In this document: one piece after another, positions 5,922 through 10,108 of the stretch | Layout of the letters: every line of letters begins with the position of its first letter | Numbering within the stretch: position 1 is the stretch's first letter | DNA from: a virus | Direction: 5' to 3' (one strand) | Length of the DNA: 26,956 nt | IMG/VR virus record: IMGVR_UViG_3300047546_001169 | Span: 1 to 26,956 of that record | Notes under the pieces: model-generated | What the model saw: the letters and a program-made list of their open reading frames with translations, nothing else | Database searches by the model: none | Told to the model about the DNA's origin: nothing | Program-made: the position numbers and the translations under genes

Positions 5922-5936
5922 AAACCTTTCAGGTTT
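5922..5936 (-). promoter_or_regulatory. CCUGAAAGG hairpin of the HTH-like gene
   Basis: AAACCT, loop GAA, AGGTTT: a perfect 6-bp stem with the Shine-Dalgarno in its 3' arm, 5 nt before the ATG at 5916. The outer pairs (AAA/TTT) are the complement of those in the hairpins at 4051-4065 and 7283-7297 (TTT/AAA), which is compensatory change. Confidence 0.6.
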
Positions 5937-5938
5937 TG

Positions 5939-5962
5939 TTGAACGCTCACCATTGAACGCTC
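5939..5962 (-). repeat. 10-bp direct repeat in early leader
   Basis: GAGCGTTCAA occurs twice with a 14-bp period (5939-5948 and 5953-5962). It sits just upstream of the ribosome site of the HTH-like gene and could be a protein-binding site on DNA or RNA. Confidence 0.5.
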
Positions 5963-6112
5963 AAGAAAACCCCCTATCGCAAGAGCACCCACTCTCACTT
6001 GGGGACAGATGGTATAGATGCCGCACTCTATCCAATGCATGATGCCTTAACGTATGCATCATTCACGCCAGCCCATAGTGCATCTGTCACATGCACCGAC
6101 ACTGGTAACGGG

Positions 6113-6140
6113 TTGTTAAAGAGCGGGAAGCTTTCGCTTC
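6113..6140 (-). promoter_or_regulatory. rrn-type antitermination element (boxB-like hairpin plus boxA)
   Basis: On the minus strand a stem-loop GAAGC-GAAA-GCTTC (6127-6140) is followed after 2 nt by GCTCTTTAACAA (6113-6124). The latter equals 12 nt of the E. coli rRNA-operon boxA core (TGCTCTTTAACAA), the NusB-NusE binding site for antitermination. The order hairpin then boxA is that of rrn leaders, the reverse of lambda nut sites. It begins about 6 nt after the expected transcription start of a near-consensus promoter, where such elements act. Confidence 0.72.
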
Positions 6141-6152
6141 GTGTTGCTTTCT

Positions 6153-6182
6153 ATTATAAGGGCGTCGCATTTCCCTTGTCAA
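6153..6182 (-). promoter_or_regulatory. strong sigma70 promoter of the early operon
   Basis: Both hexamers match consensus, TTGACA (6177-6182) and TATAAT (6153-6158), with an 18-nt spacer. It is the best promoter in the window. Upstream it carries the GAAAGCCC-N-TACAG block found also at the promoter at 6333-6362. Confidence 0.88.
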
Positions 6183-6332
6183 CTGTATGGGCTTTCACCC
6201 CGTCGTCAACGGTTCGCATAGCGTCGTCTGTAACATACAGGCTAAGCTACGCTTCGATACTACGCTTGTGTCGTAACCCGGCATCACCCGGCTAGCTTCT
6301 CACCGACTCGGCGTCGTCTCGCATTGGCTTCT
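6183..6332 (-). other. short untranslated segment between tandem early promoters
   Basis: No supported gene. On the minus strand it contains a two-part stem-loop at 6216-6252 (GCGTAGC/GCTATGC outer stem with one G-U pair, a 5x5 internal loop, and an inner CTGTA-TGT-TACAG hairpin), a direct repeat AGCGTAG, and a 10-codon frame MRDDAESVRS without a ribosome site. The segment could be a leader or a small RNA. Confidence 0.4.
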
Positions 6333-6362
6333 ATTATTACCGCCAACGAAAAACCCTGTCAA
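6333..6362 (-). promoter_or_regulatory. sigma70 promoter, tandem upstream copy
   Basis: The -35 box TTGACA (6357-6362) and -10 box AATAAT (6333-6338) have an 18-nt spacer. With its upstream block (to 6376) it matches 19 of 20 positions of the corresponding segment at 6177-6196, so the two promoters look duplicated. Confidence 0.75.
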
Positions 6363-6383
6363 CTGTAGGGGCTTTCGTTGACG

Positions 6384-6397
6384 TCCCCCGAAGGGGA
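6384..6397 (-). other. UUCG-tetraloop hairpin after the GP88 gene
   Basis: TCCCC-TTCG-GGGGA on the minus strand, 10 nt after the stop codon of the GP88 gene. A very stable stem but no U-tract follows, so it may protect the mRNA 3' end or cause pausing; it is not a classical terminator. The same stem reads CCCC-CGAA-GGGG on the plus strand. Confidence 0.5.
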
Positions 6398-6407
6398 TCG
6401 TCGCATG

Positions 6408-7277
6408 TTAGTGCACAGCGATTGCAATCACCTTGCCCTTGAACACGTCGCTACCGCAAGCATGCCCCACGTTGGTGCATGTGCCGCACTTGCCGGGGCA
6501 GGGAAACACTTTGCTATCAAAGATAGCACGAATGGCATCGTTCACCGGCTTCGTGCCATAATCGGCAGCTTTGATCTTGCGACCAATGCTGACAGCGACG
6601 AAGTCGCCACGGGTAAACGCTTGCTGACGGATGAAACCTACGGTGGAGTCGTCCGCATTGTGACCCGAGGAAATATTCAACTTATAGTTGACCGGCACCA
6701 CGCCGCCAGCTTCGACGAAGCTCTTCAGCAGAGCGAAGCTCTTGCTGTAGCCGTAGGCTTTCACCTTCGGCAGGACCGACAGCAGGCCCATCCAAAATTC
6801 AATGTCAGAGACATTGGAAAAATCGCCGTCCACATAGAGACGGAAATCAAAACCCTTCGGGTTTGCGTCATTAACGGCATTCAATGCATCAATAATCGCA
6901 AAGCGATTGAAGCGCATCAAGTATGCATTCTGAGCCTGACGGAAGAACGCCGACGGATAACGCCATGCCCTGAAGCTGTAGCAGAATGCTAAGCATTCTC
7001 CAGCACCGGGACAAGTGACGCCGGGCAGAGTAGAAAACGCATAGAACGGCAGCTTGCTGTTGCCTTCGGCAAACACGCTGAACGGCACAGCGTTATCGAA
7101 GATAACGGACGAAAACTTCGTCATGGCAGCTTGCCAACCCTTCGAAGCGAACAAAGGCAGAGCCTTTAGGGCAACGAATGCGTTGACGATATCAGCTTCG
7201 CTGCCGGTTTGGACGACGACGGCAAAGCGCTGAAGTTCTTCGAACTTCGGGGCGTTGGTGAATGAACGTGTTTGCAT
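6408..7277 (-). CDS. Gene product 88 (GP88) family protein
   Basis: A 289-aa protein with the hallmark block LPGVTCPGAGECLAFCYSF (about residues 84-102; three cysteines) and RAWRYPSAFFRQAQN just after it. The middle (FDFRLYVDGDFSNVSDIEFW, VKAYGYSKSF) and a C-terminal cysteine cluster (PCPGKCGTCTNVGHACG, about residues 259-275) are also typical. The GP88 family is named after a mycobacteriophage gene product and is found in many phages and plasmids. The cysteine sets suggest a metal or Fe-S site; no activity is proven. The gene is alone in its unit: own promoter, structured leader, and a UUCG hairpin after the stop. Confidence 0.87.
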   Translation of the reverse strand: MQTRSFTNAPKFEELQRFAVVVQTGSEADIVNAFVALKALPLFASKGWQAAMTKFSSVIFDNAVPFSVFAEGNSKLPFYAFSTLPGVTCPGAGECLAFCYSFRAWRYPSAFFRQAQNAYLMRFNRFAIIDALNAVNDANPKGFDFRLYVDGDFSNVSDIEFWMGLLSVLPKVKAYGYSKSFALLKSFVEAGGVVPVNYKLNISSGHNADDSTVGFIRQQAFTRGDFVAVSIGRKIKAADYGTKPVNDAIRAIFDSKVFPCPGKCGTCTNVGHACGSDVFKGKVIAIAVH

Positions 7278-7322
7278 GGTGTTTCCTTTCAGGAAAGCGA
7301 CGGAATCGCCGTCGTCGATGGG
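7278..7322 (-). promoter_or_regulatory. structured 5' leader of the GP88 gene
   Basis: A 5' stem-loop at 7299-7315 (CGACGG, loop CGATT, CCGTCG) is followed by the ribosome-site hairpin at 7283-7297 (TTTCCT, GAA, AGGAAA) and the ATG at 7277. It has the same layout as the leaders at 4722-4765 and 7548-7595. Confidence 0.7.
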
Positions 7323-7326
7323 GTCA

Positions 7327-7356
7327 ATTGTAGGGGCCGATGAAAGCCCCTGTCAA
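7327..7356 (-). promoter_or_regulatory. sigma70 promoter with inverted repeat in the spacer
   Basis: The -35 box TTGACA (7351-7356) and -10 box TACAAT (7327-7332) have an 18-nt spacer. The spacer itself starts GGGGC and ends GCCCC, an inverted repeat that could be an operator between the two boxes. TACARTTGA motifs lie at both ends. Confidence 0.8.
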
Positions 7357-7364
7357 CTGTGGGG

Positions 7365-7547
7365 TTATTCGCCAACTGTCCAGATTTTAACAACGTAGTT
7401 GTTAGGGTTGATGCACTCTACACGGGCTACGTTGATGCCATCATCGTAAACGATGACGTTGTTTTTCCATGCGGTAACGGCAGTGAATCCTTCGGATTCG
7501 AGCCATTCGGCGGGATCAGCGAAAAAATGCTTCATCGTGACGTTCAT
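7365..7547 (-). CDS. 60-aa hypothetical protein
   Basis: A 60-aa acidic protein, MNVTMKHFFADPAEWLESEG then FTAVTAWKNNVIVYDDG and ECINPNNYVVKIWTVGE. No family is recognised. The ATG at 7547 is chosen because it follows a CCUGAAAGG ribosome-binding hairpin; an in-frame ATG at 7613 lies inside the promoter and cannot be transcribed from it. It is the first gene of the leftward early region. Confidence 0.75.
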   Translation of the reverse strand: MNVTMKHFFADPAEWLESEGFTAVTAWKNNVIVYDDGINVARVECINPNNYVVKIWTVGE

Positions 7548-7595
7548 GCTATGTATCCTTTCAGGATTGCGACGCCGGGAATCGGCATCGATGGG
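7548..7595 (-). promoter_or_regulatory. structured 5' leader of the first early gene
   Basis: The 5' stem-loop at 7570-7590 (CGATGCCG, loop ATTCC, CGGCGTCG; 8 bp with one G-U) is followed by the ribosome-site hairpin at 7555-7567 (ATCCT, GAA, AGGAT). The transcript is expected to start close to 7594. Confidence 0.7.
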
Positions 7596-7600
7596 AACGG

Positions 7601-7629
7601 ACTGTAGCGACAAACAATACCTGAGTCAA
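7601..7629 (-). promoter_or_regulatory. sigma70 promoter, first early gene
   Basis: The -35 box TTGACT (7624-7629) and -10 box TACAGT (7601-7606) have a 17-nt spacer. It is the rightmost leftward promoter and marks the right end of the early region. Confidence 0.78.
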
Positions 7630-7753
7630 GCGAAGGGTTTTTCGACGTCGGCTTTGGCAGCGAAGCTGCTGCGCGTGTGCGCGTGCTACGTCACGTGTAG
7701 CGCGATGCGGTGCGTGATGCGCGGATGACGTGCGACGTCGTGCGTTAGCGGGT

Positions 7754-7809
7754 GGGGTAGTTCGATGCGAAGCTTTGCTTCGGTCGACGTCGAGCGGGGT
7801 AGTTCGATG
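7754..7809 (+). repeat. 14-bp direct repeat GGGGTAGTTCGATG
   Basis: Two exact copies at 7754-7767 and 7796-7809, 42 bp apart (four helical turns). Each copy runs straight into an inverted repeat (7768-7782 and 7803-7821), so the same protein could contact both. Confidence 0.65.
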
Positions 7810-7939
7810 TTGTACATCGAAAGAGGGGGTATGCTCTACCGCTAAGTTAGTGGTCACTAACATAGGGATTTTATCGCTCTGACGACAAAAGCACTTATTC
7901 CTACGGAATAGACCTAAGCTGTTGATTTGCAAAGCAAAT
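7768..7939. repeat. series of inverted repeats with 3-nt spacers
   Basis: CGAAGC-TTT-GCTTCG (7768-7782), TTCGATGT-TGT-ACATCGAA (7803-7821), TATTCC-TAC-GGAATA (7896-7910) and ATTTGC-AAA-GCAAAT (7925-7939) are all perfect. CACCAT-GCT-ATGGTG (8291-8305) and a 10-bp pair with spacer GCT (8722-8744) continue the series to the right. Confidence 0.7.
7846..7861. promoter_or_regulatory. 16-bp perfect palindrome, copy 1 (operator candidate)
   Basis: GTTAGTGGTCACTAAC, a perfect dyad. With flanks it forms GCTAAGTTAGTGGTCACTAA plus CATAG, which recurs in inverted orientation at 8099-8114. This is typical of a dimeric repressor site. Confidence 0.65.
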
Positions 7940-8046
7940 GACGTAGCGCGAGATCGTGCGCTAGAGCGCATTATGCGCGATCACACACACGCATCATGTG
8001 CGCGGATGACGTGAGCATGACGTGGGCGGGCGTGGGCCACCCGGGG

Positions 8047-8076
8047 GTGCTAGCGCTATTGTATATAGCCTAGCAC
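8047..8076. repeat. 12-bp inverted repeat with single bulge
   Basis: GTGCTAG-c-GCTAT, loop TGTAT, ATAGC-CTAGCAC. It is a strong cruciform or RNA hairpin without a following T-run on either strand, so it is not a standard terminator. Confidence 0.6.
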
Positions 8077-8098
8077 ACAGATCAGGATTTTTAACTTT

Positions 8099-8114
8099 GT
8101 TAGTGGTCACTAAC
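8099..8114. promoter_or_regulatory. 16-bp perfect palindrome, copy 2 (operator candidate)
   Basis: A second exact copy of GTTAGTGGTCACTAAC, 253 bp from the first. The flanking GCTAA is on the right side here, so the extended 24-bp element is inverted with respect to copy 1. Pairing of the two sites by looping would be possible. Confidence 0.65.
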
Positions 8115-8189
8115 TTAGCATGCCAATAAAAACAACGACCTATCCCGATCTTGTGCATCCTGCCGCACACACCATCACCTACATCACCC

Positions 8190-8229
8190 AACACCACACG
8201 ACACCATCCGGCACCAAACGACACCATCC
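8190..8229. repeat. 20-bp tandem repeat (iteron-like)
   Basis: Two adjacent 20-bp units, 8190-8209 and 8210-8229, share ACGACACCATCC and CACCA; 17 of the 20 positions agree. Further ACACCA and CATCACC fragments lie to the left. Tandem sites of this kind are found at replication origins and at cooperative regulator sites. Confidence 0.55.
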
Positions 8230-8306
8230 TGCACTACAATGACAGCAAAAACATAGCTTTGTCGCATTGACGACGCGGGGTCAGCAACAACACCATGCTA
8301 TGGTGA

Positions 8307-8321
8307 TGAGAATCATTCGCA
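8307..8321. promoter_or_regulatory. Fur-box-like dyad
   Basis: TGAGAATCATTCGCA matches the 7-1-7 Fur consensus TGATAAT-N-ATTATCA at 11 of 14 positions and is itself a near palindrome. It ends about 47 bp before the -35 box of the rightward promoter at 8369. The match may be chance; Fur control of a phage locus is unusual. Confidence 0.3.
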
Positions 8322-8368
8322 TTTACATAGAATAAATGGGGACAGAGACACAACAGAGTTGCTTTTGC

Positions 8369-8397
8369 TTGACAAAGACACGCAAGCTATGTAAAAC
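8369..8397 (+). promoter_or_regulatory. rightward sigma70 promoter of non-coding RNA
   Basis: The -35 box TTGACA (8369-8374) matches consensus; the -10 box TAAAAC (8392-8397) matches at four positions; the spacer is 17 nt. Transcription would begin near 8404, at the start of a strongly structured, gene-free stretch. Confidence 0.55.
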
Positions 8398-8579
8398 TGG
8401 GGCTGTCGATTGGACGGGTAACGGTGGCAATCGGCAACGACTGTAAAGTCGTCATAGCGCTACCACGGGAGAGACATTGAAACAGCGCAAATGGATGGCG
8501 AAGATAGCGTCCTAATGTCGAAAGGCTGTCGTAAGAGCTAACAAGCTCTAAAGGCTCCCCACAGGAGTCTTAGTGTATC

Positions 8580-8811
8580 TATAGAGTGTTAATGAACAAT
8601 AATAACATTTTGATGCATGCTTCTAGTTGGTTTCATCTTTATACCTTGTTAACAATTTAAACACGCCAGTATCAGCACTCTAATAAATAAACATTGTTTT
8701 TAATCTAACAAACATTGTTACTTCTAACATTGCTAATGTTAGAAACATAAAATAACAAAGATGTTGTTCTAAGTCGCTAATGTAACCGATAACAACCTAT
8801 ATAGTCTACAT
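8580..8811. other. AT-rich repeat stretch, possible replication origin
   Basis: About 230 bp clearly richer in A and T than the surroundings, with three ACATTGYT copies (8691-8698, 8712-8719, 8727-8734) and a 10-bp inverted repeat TTCTAACATT-GCT-AATGTTAGAA (8722-8744). It lies between divergent early and late units, next to an upstream promoter that could supply a primer transcript. No gene is seen. Origin function is inferred from composition and repeats only. Confidence 0.4.
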
Positions 8812-8839
8812 AAGGGAATTCTAACGAGTTCCCTTTTTT
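8812..8839 (+). terminator. intrinsic terminator, rightward
   Basis: A 10-bp stem AAGGGAATTC / GAGTTCCCTT (one G-U pair) with loop TAAC is followed by a T-run (8834-8839). It works only on the plus strand. It isolates the late promoter at 8862-8890 from upstream rightward transcription and gives the non-coding RNA a defined 3' end. Confidence 0.85.
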
Positions 8840-8861
8840 GTTAACTAAAAGCAGGGTGTTG

Positions 8862-8890
8862 TTGACACACAACGTATTTTGGTTTACATT
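8862..8890 (+). promoter_or_regulatory. sigma70-like promoter of the late operon
   Basis: The -35 box TTGACA (8862-8867) and -10 box TACATT (8885-8890) have a 17-nt spacer. The transcript would start near 8897, giving a 16-nt leader with the CCCCGAAAGGAA ribosome site. All plus-strand genes to the right follow in one direction. Confidence 0.75.
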
Positions 8891-8912
8891 GTTACCCCGA
8901 AAGGAATGTGTT

Positions 8913-9167
8913 GTGGCCCGCTTCAAAACACGAAAAGAACTCGGAGCACTTGTTAATAGTCCGCCGCACAGCTATTATGCTGTTGCCATGAAACAGGTGT
9001 TCAAAGACAAAGAAGAGGTGAAGACGATTGGATATCACTCTGATGTCTATTACGTCAGAGCAGCGTTAGAAAGGCATACAGGCTTGTTAATTCCGCTTCC
9101 GGCTGTTGACAAAGCAATGCGTGACGAAGGCTGGTATGAAGGCGTTGTCAATAGACGTCGCTATTAA
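8913..9167 (+). CDS. 84-aa hypothetical protein, first late gene
   Basis: An 84-aa basic protein beginning (GTG) MARFKTRKELGALVNSPPHS, with AAMKQVF-like helix AVAMKQVFKDKEEV and a C-terminal MRDEGWYEGVVNRRRY. No family is recognised. The GTG at 8913 is preferred to the in-frame ATG at 8838 because the latter lies upstream of the late promoter and overlaps the terminator, while the GTG has an AAAGGA Shine-Dalgarno at suitable spacing. Confidence 0.7.
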   Translation: MARFKTRKELGALVNSPPHSYYAVAMKQVFKDKEEVKTIGYHSDVYYVRAALERHTGLLIPLPAVDKAMRDEGWYEGVVNRRRY

Positions 9168-9190
9168 TTTCTGTTACAACGCGGAGTAAT

Positions 9191-9466
9191 ATGACCATCA
9201 AACGAGGCAACGAAACTTTCAGTGGCTACAACAAGCCTAAGCGTACTCCTTCTCATCCGAAGAAGAGCCATGCTGTTTTGGCTAAAGAGGGCGACAAAGT
9301 GAAGCTCATTCGTTTTGGTCAACAAGGCGTTAGTGGTTCTCCAAAGAAAGAAAACGAAAGCGAAGCCTATCGCAAACGTCGTGAAAGCTTCAAAGCTCGA
9401 CACGCCAGTAATATAGCTAAAGGCAAAATGTCTGCTGCGTATTGGGCTGACAAGGAGAAGTGGTAA
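9191..9466 (+). CDS. 91-aa conserved phage protein
   Basis: A 91-aa basic protein. The region from KLIRFGQQGVSGSPKK through ESEAYRKRRESFKARH to GKMSAAYWADKEKW is a pattern I know from late regions of podoviruses in aquatic and soil bacteria, where its function is not established. The first 30 residues are rich in K, P and S. A GGAG ribosome site precedes the ATG, and the stop shares one base with the next start (TAATG). Confidence 0.8.
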   Translation: MTIKRGNETFSGYNKPKRTPSHPKKSHAVLAKEGDKVKLIRFGQQGVSGSPKKENESEAYRKRRESFKARHASNIAKGKMSAAYWADKEKW

Positions 9467-9732
9467 TGCCGTTTCAGTCGAATGGAAAACGACAATATAG
9501 TCGTGAGCTTCAATGGGAAAAAGACAGCAAGCCGCAGCGTGTTAAACAGCGTGCTCAACGCAATGCTGCCAGAGCTAAGCTGATGGACGAAGGCGCAGTT
9601 AAGCCGGGTCATGATGTTGACCATAAGCGTCCTCTGTCAAAGGGTGGTAGCAATACACGTAGCAATTTGCGTTCTGTTCCGGCGTCAAAGAACAGAAGCG
9701 TTAAGCGTAAAGCTGATGGAAGTTTGCGATAA
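9466..9732 (+). CDS. small HNH endonuclease
   Basis: An 88-aa protein with a basic helical N-terminus (residues 1-48) and an HNH core: GHDVDHKRPLSKGG (D52, H53, G60, G61), SNTRSNLRSV (N67) and ASKNRS (N76). These are the invariant positions of the HNH motif, though the C-terminal metal histidine is replaced by asparagine, as in many HNN members. In phages an HNH protein near the terminase genes often takes part in DNA packaging; here the terminase lies 4 kb downstream. The ATG at 9466 is chosen over a GTG at 9460 because of the AAGGAG site and the one-base overlap. Confidence 0.82.
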   Translation: MPFQSNGKRQYSRELQWEKDSKPQRVKQRAQRNAARAKLMDEGAVKPGHDVDHKRPLSKGGSNTRSNLRSVPASKNRSVKRKADGSLR

Positions 9733-10106
9733 TGGGACGCACCAACGAAAAGCTGTGGGAAGCTGCCAAGGCGCAAGCGAAGGCAAAGATGGGTGGTAAA
9801 CATTCTGCCCGAGCTATGCAGCTTGCTGGTAAAATATATAAAGATAAAGGCGGCGGCTACACTGGCGAAAAGACAGAAGCGCAGAAGTCCATGACGAAAT
9901 GGACGAAGCAGGAATGGACAACGTCTAGCGGCAAGCCCTCTGAAGGCAAACGTCGTTATCTGCCGAAGGCTGCATGGGGTGCGTTGTCTGAGTCTGAGAA
10001 GAAGGCAACGAATGCCGCAAAAGCTGCGGGTAATAAAGCGGGTAAGCAATTTGTTGCCCAACCGAAGGCTGTCGCAGAAAAGACAGCGAAATATCGAAAG
10101 AAATAA
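9732..10106 (+). CDS. DUF5872-like protein
   Basis: A 124-aa lysine-rich protein. The blocks DKGGGYTGEKTEAQKSM, KWTKQEWTTSSGKPS, KRRYLPKAAWGALSESEK and KAGKQFVAQPKAVAEKTAKYR match the DUF5872 pattern found in phages and some bacteria. The function is unknown; strong positive charge suggests DNA or virion association. The start shares a base with the upstream stop (TAATG). Confidence 0.78.
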   Translation: MGRTNEKLWEAAKAQAKAKMGGKHSARAMQLAGKIYKDKGGGYTGEKTEAQKSMTKWTKQEWTTSSGKPSEGKRRYLPKAAWGALSESEKKATNAAKAAGNKAGKQFVAQPKAVAEKTAKYRKK

Positions 10107-10108
10107 AG

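Larger units (their letters stand above)
5917..6150 (-). promoter_or_regulatory. long structured untranslated leader of the main early operon
   Basis: About 230 nt lie between the predicted start of the 6153-6182 promoter and the first supported gene at 5916. In transcript order it holds the boxB-like hairpin and boxA (6113-6140), a stem GTGCAT/ATGCAC (6078-6096), a stem ATGATGC/GCATCAT (6039-6062), a possible weak terminator or attenuator (5965-6004, CCCC...GGGGG then TTTT), a 10-bp direct repeat GAGCGTTCAA at 5939-5948 and 5953-5962, and the CCUGAAAGG hairpin. I find no convincing gene in it. Confidence 0.6.
7697..8013 (+). repeat. duplicated GC-rich block
   Basis: TGCGCGGATGACGTG (15 bp) occurs at 7718-7732 and 7999-8013, and GTAGCGCGA occurs about 20 bp before the first copy and about 56 bp before the second. 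The right block has an extra palindromic insert containing GCGCT-AG-AGCGC and GCGCAT-T-ATGCGC. This looks like an old duplication followed by divergence. Confidence 0.55.
7630..8368. other. non-coding, repeat-rich early/late switch region
   Basis: I see no supported gene in these 740 bp: the open frames have no ribosome sites, cross repeats and have odd compositions. The region holds duplicated GC-rich blocks, several inverted repeats with 3-nt spacers, two copies of a 16-bp palindrome, a 12-bp stem with one bulge at 8047-8076, a 20-bp tandem repeat and a Fur-box-like site. It separates leftward early from rightward late transcription, a usual place for operators or an origin. Confidence 0.65.
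8404..8839 (+). ncRNA. candidate structured non-coding RNA
   Basis: About 435 nt between a rightward promoter and a strong terminator contain no open frame with a ribosome site. The first 170 nt fold readily: GGTGGC (8423-8428) pairs with GCTACC (8459-8464) around ACGACT-GTAA-AGTCGT (8437-8452); GACATT (8473-8478) pairs with AATGTC (8514-8519); AGAGCT-AACA-AGCTCT (8534-8549); GGCTCC-CCACA-GGAGTC (8553-8569). The rest is AT-rich. The start GGGGCTG and the GTAA-containing loop recall tmRNA or tRNA, but no T-arm or acceptor partner exists. It may be a regulatory RNA or a replication primer transcript; the family is not recognised. Confidence 0.45.

Noticed and set aside
6081-6160. possible GTG-start peptide ending VTDALWAGVNDAYVKASCIG
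   Set aside because: No ribosome site and two stem-loops fall inside it; better explained as untranslated leader.
5999-6295. 98-codon plus-strand frame in the early regulatory region
   Set aside because: It lies opposite two leftward promoters and the boxA element, has no ribosome site, and no rightward promoter is visible.
6378-6992. 204-codon plus-strand open frame opposite the GP88 gene
   Set aside because: Shadow of the GP88 gene; no domain and no ribosome site.
7561-7971. 136-codon minus-strand frame
   Set aside because: It contains the 7601-7629 promoter and several palindromes and reads as Arg/Ser/Thr-rich sequence.
7994-8227. 77-codon minus-strand frame in the switch region
   Set aside because: It crosses the tandem repeats and the 16-bp palindrome and has no ribosome site; composition is that of repeats.
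7630-8368. CRISPR array
   Set aside because: Repeats differ in sequence and spacing; no regular repeat-spacer unit is present.
8399-8470. tRNA-Tyr- or tmRNA-like segment (GGGGCTG start, loop with GTAA)
   Set aside because: The anticodon-like loop closes to 4 nt, there is no T-arm (no TTCRA loop) and no partner for the acceptor strand, so it is not a tRNA or tmRNA; it is treated as part of an unknown structured RNA.
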